Below, piece by piece: positions 45,782-56,456 of a stretch of DNA of 64,000 nt (its first letter is position 1; every line of letters begins with the position of its first letter). The DNA is from Adiantum capillus-veneris (Eukaryota; Streptophyta; Polypodiopsida; Polypodiales; Pteridaceae), in contig CM043944.1 of assembly GCA_014529385.2 (NCBI GenBank), positions 58,704,268 to 58,768,267 on the forward strand, in the 5' to 3' direction. The notes under the pieces were generated by a model. It was not told where the DNA came from. It searched no databases and was given only the letters and a program-made list of their open reading frames with translations. The position numbers and the translations under genes are program-made.

Positions 45782-48700
45782 GATCTATAGAGGCTTCTCC
45801 GGGAAAAAGAAAAGGCAAGAACCTGGCAACGGAATGTGCAGTACCCTATGCACTTCTACCCAATTCCTTAAAGCCAACAGCCACCTGGATACCTACAAAT
45901 GTGCAATAGGTAGCAGCCTTTCAGATCTATCAAGGTTCATATGTGGATGACAAAAGGAACTTAGTGGATACATTGATGATTCCCAAGGAGGCAGAGAATT
46001 ACTTGAAAAGATCACCGCAAAGGTCATGGCTCAAAAAAGTTGGCTTGTGGAACTTTGTATCACTACCACCCGTAGGGATAGATTTCAAGAGGGTACAACA
46101 CCTAATAGAGACTATCCAAGAAGATGGAACTTGCAGAGTAGCAGGCATGGATAATGAAGTGATGGAGATCCAGATCATCAAAGAGGCATTGAAATTGTGA
46201 GATCAAGGAGCCAATATGAGGGAAAGAAGGAAAAACCTCACAGTCTACTTGCAAAAGTCCAAACTGCCTTCTTTCAAACTCATAGCAAACCCGGAAGTAA
46301 GAGAACTGACACAGATCTACAGTTAGTGTTTGTTGAGCTACAACAAAAGACCGCCAAGATACACTACACCACACGGGAGCATCTCAACCACACTGACATG
46401 GGCTATGGGAATGACCCATGAGTTCTATATAGATCATGCGTCATATCTGTTTGAAGAAATGACAAAGCTAAGGTAGGACAGACCAAATTACATTGTAGGA
46501 GGAGAAGTCCTAACCAGAGTAATATACCATGCCATAGGCGCGGCAGATCAGTTGCCACCTGCCCCTCATCAGAACGACTGGCTGGTATTAAGGGAGAATA
46601 TCGAAGACAGATCACAAACGAAAGTACCGGCCTCTATTAACACCATTGGAGGACGCAAGCTGGAAAGAGTAAAAAGAAGTACACAAGAAAAGATGGAAGA
46701 AGAAAGAAGAACCCAAGAGGAAGATGCCCGACTAAAGAAGCGGAAAGCGAAAATGGAAAACAACACCAGGTTGCAGAAGATAGCAAAAATGGAAAGGATG
46801 CTAGAAGGATTTTCTCTAGAAAGATCTCTACGAGGCGAGGTAGGCGCCACTTGGAAACCTTCTAGTAGCACTTACACACTGAGAACGAAGAATAGAAACA
46901 ACCCAGCTTTTGAGTTGGACTGGTTCAAGAGGTACATCCAAGAAAGAAATGCTAGGGACGAACCAGAATTGCCACTAGAAGAGGAGGATCTCCAAACTTT
47001 GAGAGATCAGTTGAGGCCAACTTCACGTGATCAGGAAACATCGCCGCCATCTCCAAGGCCAGATACAAGTGAGAGGCAATCTAGCCCACTCGCTGACTCT
47101 ACTTCGCATTCAGAAAGTTCACATCGTGATGACAGAGTTCACACACCTCCAAGTGAAGAAGAAGAGGAAGAAGAAGAAGAAAGAACAGATGGACACCCAA
47201 ACACTGGAACCATATCACAAAGTGATAAAGGCAAGCAAAAGGAGGTGGATCAAACTAAAGATAAAGCTTTCTCCTCTCAAGAAATTGAGTTGGAAGCTAC
47301 TATAGATGAAGATTTGCAGTCAATGGCGACAATACTAAACAGAACAAGACTGCACACTCAATGGTTAGCTGATCAAAACCGGTCCAACAAGATGAAGTTA
47401 CAAAAAACCCATGAGGAAGTTCTGAGACTGCAAGAGCAAAGGGAGGACACTCTAAAGCTGATCAGCATCAGAGATGCTGAGATCTTCGGGCTCAAAGGCA
47501 CAGTAAATCTTCTCAAAGACAATTTACAGGAGTCTGAAGACTTCAATGCCATATGTGAAGATACAATAAACGTATTCCTTGAAGATGTCAGTGACAGAGA
47601 TGAACACATCCAAAAGTTGGAAAAAGAAAAGCAAGATGCACTGGAGACCATCAAAAGTTTGCAAGTCGTCATCGATGACTTACAAATTGAAGTCAAAGAT
47701 TTGAGAGCAGTAACAGATATACAAGCAAGAGAAATCAAACGAGCTAAGAAGCAAAAAACGTCGCTACCAACACCACCGATAGTCCACCCAGAAGAAGAAG
47801 TGGCTGCACTGAAGAGGGAGCTGGAGTTGGAAAGAAAACAGCATTTAATGATAGCCGAAAGTGCGCTTAGAGCAGAAGATCAACTACAAAGACAAATTTC
47901 AGATTTACAAAGTGAACAACAACAAGGACCAGCTCCTGACAGTGAAATGGAAAGCATTGTTTCCAAATCACTCAGGGAAGAAAATGAAAACCTGCACATC
48001 AGGTTAAAATAGTTAGAGGAGTCTGCCGCTCAAAAGGAAATGGAATTTCAAGCTCTACAAATCAATAGTAAAACAATGGCAGCGCAAATTGCAATTCTAC
48101 AAACTGCAAGGCAACACCAAGGACAGGTACGAGTGCACCTGGAGCAAGCAACAACGAATTTGGCTGGACTCGCCGAAGTATATGGGGGTCAAGATGAGTA
48201 CGAGGAAGATTCAAATGAACAGGAGGCACCAGATACACAGACTGATCAAACCGGCTCCAAAGACCAAGAGACAGAAGAAGATGCAGTCACGAGATTGGAA
48301 GAGCAGAGGCTGGCCGAGCAGATGGAGAAACAATCAGAAATGATATGGTACAAGGCGATGCAACTAGAAAAGGAGTTGCTACAAGGGCTCTCTAGATTAG
48401 GGAAAACAACAGCACAGCTACGGAGTGAATGGAATGCCCCTATGTTACCCTATGCTCTGCTGAAATACGAAACTCTAACACATCAAAGGTAGCTCGAAAA
48501 CGAAGCACAAGTGCCAGTGTTTGAAGGAGAAGCACAGGATCGGGAACAGCAAAATAGAATAGTAAACAACCAGCCAAAGTGGAGGCGTCAATGGCTCTTG
48601 GATCATCCTAATAACCTGATCCACTTAGTCAACGCACCGCCCGAGCTGAGGAATGACATAACTTTTTGCCCAACTCCACGGACATACACCTACAGCCAAC

Positions 48701-49176
48701 ATAAAGCACTACAGAGGAGAAATCCGACATGGCTAAATTATCCAGTATTTCCAGGGCCAGCAGAGGGAGAGAGAATATCTGGTTCTTACATGGTGAAAAC
48801 CCATCACGGCGCCATCGAAGAATTCGGAGGCTCTCCCCACCTATCCTGCAAAATTCTATGTAAAATAGCTCGAACCTTTTTGGCCTGTCTCACAGTCTTC
48901 TCAGAAAGCTGGACGTCAGAGTATATGAATACTGAAAGAAGCATCTCGGAGTTGTCATACGATCTAAGTGGGCCACCGACGAAGCCAGTATTGTATGCCT
49001 ATTTCAAACGGCTAATGTTTCTTCCAAGCTACCATCTCCAAACCTTTGAAGAAGCATTTTACAAAGGCTTCTTCATGTACAAGTCAAAAAATTTTAGCCC
49101 ATTAATGGCAAGCGAGTCTATGCGATATGATGCGTTTCTACATCAAATTAACCAAGAAAGACGACAACGACAATGA
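45782..49176 (+). pseudogene. ORF3: large coiled-coil protein of unknown function
   Basis: About 1,130 codons in one frame, no indel, broken by TAG 45,907, TGA 46,198, TAG 46,318, 46,474, 48,010 and 48,490. The N-terminal globular part has VDTLMIPKEAENYLKR, VGIDFKRVQHLIETIQEDGT, NKRPPRYTTPHG and VLTRVIYHAIGAADQLPP. A basic helical region follows (EKMEEERRTQEEDARLKKRK), an acidic run of nine Glu (~47,160), then long coiled coil (about 47,290-48,460). The C-terminal domain has EFGGSPHLSCKILCKIARTF, LSYDLSGPPTKPVLYAYFKR and FEEAFYKGFFMYKSKNFSPL. No membrane segment is evident. The motif order is shared with the minus-strand copy at 56,457-59,940. It sits where plant gypsy elements keep an env-like or extra ORF, but no known family is recognised. 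Confidence 0.75.
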
Positions 49177-49211
49177 AGACAAAGACGACCATGTCGTGGT
49201 AGACATGAATT

Positions 49212-49224
49212 AGGAGCGGGGGAG
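49212..49224 (+). other. 3' polypurine tract of the large gypsy element
   Basis: AGGAGCGGGGGAG directly abuts the 3' LTR. Confidence 0.9.
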
Positions 49225-49413
49225 TGTTGGAGCCCCATTGGTCCAACTGTTGTAATGAGCCCATCTTTTAAAGCATATTAAATTCCCATTTTATGTCAAA
49301 GACGTCTTATCATTTTGATCCATTCGTCTGGGTTATGTAAAGACTAATCAGTTAGTCAGGACTCAGAACCATTTTTTGAATAACATTTGAATATTTATCC
49401 TGTGTCGTACGAG

Positions 49414-49453
<40 letters not shown>

Positions 49454-50057
49454 TGTCTTATCCTCTTCGCTACGCGCTTCTCCCTCACCGGATTCATGAC
49501 ACGACCACACCATCGCGGTAGTCTCTCCGAGAGCTACGCGCCCACGCTACGCATTCACCGTTTTGAGTTGATCGCGATCGATCCTTCCTCGAGCTTGTTT
49601 TGCTTGTAAGTAGCTCAATAATCAAGTGCTTTATGGAATGAGAAAGAGATTAGCTACACATAGATACTCATAAACTTAAGTTTCGCCCACTTTTGGATTA
49701 TGACCTGTTAGTCTATCGTGACTCTATTGGAGATAACTAGGGTTCAAATCTGGTGAGATTAGACTTATAGGTAAGTATATCCTAGTGAGAGGATGGTGCC
49801 TAGTAAGTTTGATGCGATTCCGAGTTCATTGGACGTGTAAACTGTGTTGTGAGCGTTTAGGGATAGAGTGGGTTGCATTCTACTAGGGTTAGTGATTGAT
49901 GAATCATAAAAGTGCGTATGTGTAGATTGGTTTCAGCCTGACAAGCTAATGAGATTGCCTACGTGCACGTACGGGTTAGTCGTGTCATCGGATGATAAGT
50001 ATGTTGTCTGTGTCGTGCTCGTGAGTATGAATAGGGGAGTAGTTTTGCCCTAAAACA
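49225..50057 (+). repeat. 3' LTR of the large gypsy element
   Basis: 833 bp. Relative to the 5' LTR it lacks about 86 bp (equivalent to ~24,012-24,097, including the TATA box) and about 17 bp near 24,343-24,360. A degenerate family palindrome is at about 49,709-49,726. Confidence 0.95.
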
Positions 50058-50062
50058 ATGTG
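50058..50062. other. Target-site duplication ATGTG, right
   Basis: Identical to 23,865-23,869. Confidence 0.9.
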
Positions 50063-50220
50063 TGCCTTCCTTTCTTTCCCCACTTGCTCCTTGACGTGCT
50101 GTGGAGAGGACTAAGCCCGTTTGGCGCGCAACAGTAGCTCCATGCCCCCAGATCTCCGCGTCATAATTCCCCCGCTCGCGGCTGTTACAAAGGAGCCCAA
50201 GCCACTCAGACTCACTTTTA
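50063..50220 (-). pseudogene. 5' fragment of the unknown split gene
   Basis: The minus-strand frame compatible with 23,869-22,516 extends here across the gypsy target duplication: GGIMTRRSGGMELLLRAKRA, a TAG, then SSPQHVKEQVGKERKAH. It is basic and probably disordered. A possible ATG is in GGIMTRR. An A/T-run follows upstream, so the true start is unclear. Confidence 0.45.
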
Positions 50221-50284
50221 AAAAAAAGGCACTAATATGTACATATTGAAAAAAAAACCCATGTTCTCAAATTCGGTACTACAA

Positions 50285-50960
50285 GTGACCTCCACCACTT
50301 ACAAACTTAGGTAGTAACATGAAGTTGCTAGCCCCCAAAAATCAAGTAGCTAGTGTCCCACCTTAGCATGCATATACCCGTATACCAATTATCTAAGATG
50401 AACTTGGAGAAATTGTAATAGGTTCAGCACTTGTCCATCCTAGGAGCAACGTCCACACATGTTTTCTAAGGCTTTAGCTTGAATGGTTTTTTTTTGCCAT
50501 TTGGATAGCCTATGATATTTTGTCAATGAGGGATTTTGTTTGAAGGTTCACCACTTGTCCAAGCTATCTCTATTGGAACATGAAAAGAAGAAAATCTCCA
50601 CCACTTGTCCAATCTAGCTGTATTGGAGCTATCATAGAAGATAAGCTCCACCACGTACTCCATCCATGCTTCTTTGAAACATAGAGAGAAGAAAGATTCA
50701 CCACTTGGCAAGGCTTCGGCCAATTGAGACTGAGACAAAAGAAATTTTTACCATTTTCCCAAACTGGGATCTATTAAAACATGAAGAACATTGAGTTTTT
50801 GGTCTGAAGGTCCACCACTCGTCCAAGCTATACACTCAATAAATAGTAGACAATCCAATCTTGTAGTCCACAATGTGTGTAGCCTTAGGAAAACAATGTA
50901 TACCACTTCTCTAAGATGGGCGTGGGAAAATGATAATAGGTCCACCGCTTGTCCATCCTA
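50285..50960. repeat. Degenerate ~50-bp repeats (TCCACCACTTGTCCAAGCT)
   Basis: Variants of TCCACCACTTGTCCAAGCT followed by an ATTGGAACATGAAAAGAAG-like half occur near 50,545, 50,598, 50,648, 50,698 and 50,811. Outliers lie at 50,289, 50,430 and 50,940. No gene is supported here. Confidence 0.6.
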
Positions 50961-51029
50961 GGTGCCTGGTCCACATCCAACCTCTAAGGCTATATCTTGA
51001 ATTGTGTTTTCTCACCATTTGGATAACTC

Positions 51030-51680
<651 letters not shown>

Positions 51681-51689
51681 TTCCCTTGC

Positions 51690-53769
51690 CCGCCTGTAGT
51701 GCATTTCCATGGTCCCGCCTTGCCTGCAGTCGGCGCATCTTGCTTGGCGTACGCGCTGGCTCACCAACACATACACACACCGTAGCTTTTGTTGAGCTGC
51801 TGAGTCTTGAGTCCCGACTCCTCGCAGCCTTGTTTAATGCTGGCATGCACCCCACTTCACATGCCCGCCTTAACTCGCTAGCAGCCTGGTTCAGCGTGGC
51901 ATCTGAGTCGTCCCTACATTGGTGCACACACACAACCTTGCCCTATCAATACTCTAGTCCCGCCTTGGCTGCCGACGCTGACCCCACCTGCCTACCGACG
52001 CCGTGATATTCTGCTCGTACAATCCAACAATTCACCACAGATGGGTTGATGCCATAAGGATTTGTAGAGACAAGAAGAGGAAAAAAGTTTAAAAATAAAA
52101 ATCCTTTTTAAAAGATTTTTTAATTTTTTCTCTTATCAAGAGAGGATTCCCACCTCCCTCATTCTTGCCCTATGGACTGCAGTTTTTGACGAATTTTGAG
52201 TGCACTTTTAGAACCAACTGTTAACATTGATTATTGGAAAAAATAATTTTGTAAAATCTCTCCTTTCTTTTTTGTAATGTATGTTCAATAATGCTAAAAT
52301 TCTCAACGATTTTGGGTGAAGGCCATGGAATGAAGCTACATTTTCTGGTTCGTGAATGATCATGGTATCTTTTGATGCTTACCTTGACTGCCAGATGTTA
52401 TCATGCAATAGTGGATGAGCTTCATTGGGTATTTATTACCGCGAGAGCTAAATAGTCCTTTCCATCATTTGATATAAATGTCGTATTTGTTAGTTAAAGA
52501 GCATGAATGCGGGCTTTGATTGTGTATGCATCCATTGAAGAATTTGCATAAAAAATTGAGGTATGATTGAGCATGATTTTATTGCATTGCCAAAGTAAAA
52601 CTTTGTCTGTAGTAAAAGATTTCTTGCTAAGAGACTATCCATAAATGAAAAGAAACCCACTAATACACCATTGGAGAGAATAATACCCTTCTGATAATTT
52701 CCTTTTATGATACTACTTTCTACCACTCTCCCATGTTGGCCATCCGATTCTAAGCCCTCCATTTGGCAAGGTTGAAACTCCTCACAGCGGGTCCGGGGAG
52801 GCACACACATTCACATTTCGGGCACCGCGGGGAAGCACAAGAGCAAGAGAAAGAGAAGGGGGGAAGAGGAAATGATAGCAAGACTAGGCAATAGTGGTTT
52901 GATTGCAGTTCAAAAGGCACATACAAAGCTTTCATTTCCATCACAATGGCCATTGTCATGAAAAGATACAAAGGGGGTTGACAAGCACACTCCTCTGTCA
53001 AAAAACTCCACTTTATAGGCTTCAACTGCCACCAAAAAAGCCCCTCAATTGATTTAAAAATGACTTTTTATATAGGGGTTCTTCAACTTTGGAAATTTCT
53101 CTTTAATTGTCCACTTGGCCTCTCAATTTGGCATCTTTTAGGAGGCCTCTACTCTTCTTTCATCTGCTCCCTTTTCTACACTTGAGTAGGGGGGTGCTAG
53201 CTTGAGAGATGGGTACCTCGCTAGTGCCCCTTGGACTTTTTTGAATTTATTATCCACTTTTATTTTATTTTTCCAAACCTTACCCCCTTTCACCTTTGAA
53301 TTTGCCGATCTAGCCTTTGACCATCCTTGACTGCCTTCTTAAAATGCCCCTTTGGAGATCTAGGATTTTCTCCCTCTCTCTTACCTTAGAGCTTTGATCA
53401 GCTCTCAATTGGGTCCACTTGAACCGCCCTCTCATGGGCCTTTGATTTACCTTTTTGGAATTCCAACTTGCAACTCCTAGATTTGCTCCCACTCTCTTGG
53501 CTCATTCCTCCTCTATCTCATACGCTCTCAAGCTCAGGCAGGCACTAGCAAGGTCACTAGTGCCCTCGCCCTTACCCTTCAAAAACTTGGCCTCTAGCGG
53601 GCCCGTGGGATCAATCCCCTTTGGGGGTTCCATGCCAACGCATCGTGAGGACTGCCATCTAGCATTACCGCAATGCCCCCGTCCACCCGTCGCCAGCCGT
53701 CGTCCACTACAAAAGCCCATTGGGCCACCGCGCGTAGTACCACGTACTCACGCCATAGCCAGTCAGAGA

Positions 53770-53770
<1 letters not shown>
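51690..53770. other. Non-coding stretch
   Basis: No supported gene. A minus-strand TATA-like CCTATAAAGTGG lies near 53,008-53,019 but no LTR boundaries could be set around it. Confidence 0.4.

Positions 53771-53771
<1 letters not shown>

Positions 53772-53822
<51 letters not shown>
53772..53822. repeat. (CT)n microsatellite
   Basis: Uninterrupted CT units. Confidence 0.95.
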
Positions 53823-53823
<1 letters not shown>

Positions 53824-54955
53824 CAATACCCCATATGGGACACGACCCAGGCTACATACCAAAAAACTTTGTCCAAAGTCTGCATGTGGGACAAAATCCC
53901 GTCACATGGCATCCCTACCTTATTTCTCCCCTTCGGTGATCCAAATTTTTAGAAAACCCCATTGATACACATAAAGAGATCCTTCTTGGTTCCCTAACTT
54001 GAGACCTCTACAAACATCTGCTCTGGTATTTGATCTTTAAGCCGTAAAGCCCAACCAGAACTCCATTGTGCCAACTCCAAAACACTTGATCCTTGGTGCA
54101 TTTCCATTCCTCCATAGCTTCAAACCGAGAGCCCATACTTGGTGAAAAACCTTATGCACCCGCTTTCCTGCAATCGCTCCGCGACTTTAGACTTTAATAT
54201 ATCACTGCTCCAAGCTTTGATTAAGGTGTTGTCAGTACCTATTGACTTTACTTGATGCATACCACCCGCTAGAACCCCGCCAAGGCCCAAAAGATGTCAT
54301 CTGGCACCTCCCCCAATGCGGTCAACCCGATCCATAACTAGCCCCTGGCAAATCTTTTGATGGCCAATAACTTGCCCTCTAGAGCTCCGATTGAAGATCT
54401 AGAAAAATGCCGTGCTCCATAAATTGAGATATTCACGTGTACCATTTTCTTTGGTTACCTGTCCCCAACTTCCCTATTCGTCACGGTTCTGCAACACGTT
54501 CCAACTTTGAACTACAATATCTTTCACATCGGGGTTCCGTTTGGACGAGTCATATAGACCAGCTTCTAGAGCACGTAGAACACTACATTCTAGGACACAA
54601 ACATATCACTTGGACATTTAAACCCTTGACCCCAATTGGTCCATTTTGGAGCCTTCATGGCCTAAAAAACACACCAGGTATACATTTCCACTGCCACTTG
54701 CCTACCTAGGCCCTTCATACCTGCTCAAACCCTTTGCCATGAACATATGCACACCTCTAGCACTGCTTAGCACCATTGCTAGCCTCAACCAACTTTGTTT
54801 GCACCATCATTGCCCAGTCCACTTGTCGAACATTTGTTTGACCAAAAGCATATTCACAAAAATTTAAAAATTGGCACACCACAACCCTATGTACATGATA
54901 TGTACAAAAGCTTCGTCTTCTTTGCACACTACATACTTTAGGTTGGTTTCCCACC
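53823..54955. other. Non-coding stretch
   Basis: No supported gene or element boundary. Confidence 0.4.
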
Positions 54956-54973
54956 CCCCTTGGCTACAATCTG

Positions 54974-55474
54974 CTATACCTCAGGCACTAGATCTCTTTC
55001 AAAATACAACTTGAGCCACACATCGTTCACCGTGTGCCTTTTCCTTACCAGCTCGATAGGTCCATTGCTCGCATCCAAAAACATCCAAAAACATACCTGC
55101 ACCATTGCTCGCATCAAAGAGTCCTGACATACCTGACCCACTCTCCCATCCATGTAAAGTGCGATCTTCATCTAGCAGATCTTGTACCTGCTTAATGGCC
55201 CATTGTATAGCCTCTTTTATCACCATCCCCTTCAGCCACCGCTCACAAAGCTCCTTGGAAAGATTGGACATCTCCTTAGAATCCGCGTCACCTCTCATAG
55301 GGTGCACTGACTGCACATGAAGCACCTCTACCTTTGGCTTCATATCGTCCTCCTCACCTGCCATGCACTCAATTCCAGCATCATCAATATCCTCCTCGTC
55401 TACCGGCCCTTCAAGGTCGATTAGCACCACCTGCTTTCCGGTTTCCATCACCTGCTCTCTTGTTGCATCATGCT
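54974..55474 (-). pseudogene. Unknown minus-strand ORF cut by the minus-strand gypsy element
   Basis: The frame is open up to the LTR edge at 55,474 (KHDATREQVMETGKQVV), so its 5' part was displaced by the insertion. Visible parts: an acidic segment (VDEEDIDDAGIECMAGEEDD), a helical block (KELCERWLKGMVIKEAIQWA), LHGWESGSGMSGLFDASNG, then a frame change caused by a ~30-base duplication containing GATGCGAGCAATGG. It continues RHTVNDVWLKLYFERDLVPE. No family is recognised. It is on the same strand as the split gene further left, but I cannot show they belong together. Confidence 0.45.
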
Positions 55475-56371
55475 TGTGGGACGGGTGTCTAACCTCACTC
55501 CTATCTTATTGCAGACATAGCGAGAATCATGAATAAATTGTCAATCCATGGGACGAAGCTGACTCAACTAGTGCATAGAGGCTCAATCTTTTGAAAAAAA
55601 ACAAACTACTCGCATCTAGCTCAAGCTACACTCAAATGACTGAAATCACCAAAAGCTAATCGCTCATCGGCAAACAAGTCACATCCGTTACAGCATCAAA
55701 TGACATCCAAACGTAACGAAACTTCTAGGACATATTTATAAGACCTAAGCATTCATGCTTATGGTCTCAAATACCACTTTAGGTCAAGTGCAAAAATCAC
55801 GATTATTAACATCAGTGGATTTTTGACCTAGTCCTTTTCGACCTAGAATGCATCTAAATGCTTAGCAATGATGCTCCAATAACCCGCCTATACTTAGTTT
55901 TCAATTTTGAAGCTTAAATTCCTATTTATGATGAGATTAGCGGTGACGCCAAAAGCTACGGATTACCATGAAATGCTAACATCGATGCGTAGAGCTCTTA
56001 CATGCGGTTGCAATGCAATAGACGCAACTACAATGTGACAACCAGGGAGCAAGTAGGAAGCGTGAGAAGGAGAGAAGTGAGTATTGTTAGCACACACTGT
56101 GTTTCATTATCCAAAAACTTAAAAATAACTAACAAAAGTTGGCTTTTATACCTTAGCCAAGGTTTTTGGTGGTCAAAACTGATAATCTGGGAGCTCTAAC
56201 CAAAGATGGGTAAAGACAGGTTGATACAATCTGGAAGCTTTAGCCCCGACTCATCAATTAAAACGTTTATCCGTAAAGTAGGAGGTACAATATTCTCAAT
56301 TTATCAAGATAATAAGTGTTTTTACAATGAGAGCTCCAAAAAATGGTATCCGAGTTAGCTTGCTGCTAGCA
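55475..56371 (-). repeat. 3' LTR of a minus-strand relative of the large gypsy element
   Basis: About 897 bp. On the minus strand it starts TGCTAGCAGC after a G-rich tract and ends near CCCGTCCCACA. The TATA box TATAAAAGCC (56,150-56,141) is 221 bases in, as in the plus-strand family. A half-palindrome TTAATAATCGTGAT lies at about 55,810-55,795, roughly 320 bases from the LTR end. The left end is inferred from length and CA/TG ends. Confidence 0.6.
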
Positions 56372-56391
56372 TTCCCCCCCTCCTCGCCTGT
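56372..56391 (-). other. Polypurine tract of the minus-strand gypsy relative
   Basis: On the minus strand GCGAGGAGGGGGGGAA precedes the LTR start TGCTAGCAGC. Confidence 0.65.
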
Positions 56392-56456
56392 GTCGTCCCT
56401 TGACACAGTTTTATGGGCTGAAATAATCTTCGGTTTGATGGCTGGTGAGGTGATCT

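Larger units (their letters stand above)
23870..50057 (+). mobile_element. 26.2-kb Ty3/gypsy element with both LTRs and nested LINE
   Basis: Bounded by LTRs 23,870-24,805 and 49,225-50,057 (TGTTGG...AAAACA) and by the 5-base target duplication ATGTG at 23,865-23,869 and 50,058-50,062. Without the LINE and one 13-base duplication it is about 19.6 kb, very long for a gypsy element. The order is leader, gag, protease, RT-RNase H, integrase, second retropepsin, spacer, ORF3. By hand I count about 32 substitutions over roughly 790 aligned LTR bases (near 4%), plus two deletions in the 3' LTR. The target duplication and matching flanks show one insertion event. Confidence 0.95.

Noticed and set aside
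52750-53025. Minus-strand TATA-like site and frame suggesting another LTR
   Set aside because: No matching LTR copy, primer site or purine tract could be placed.
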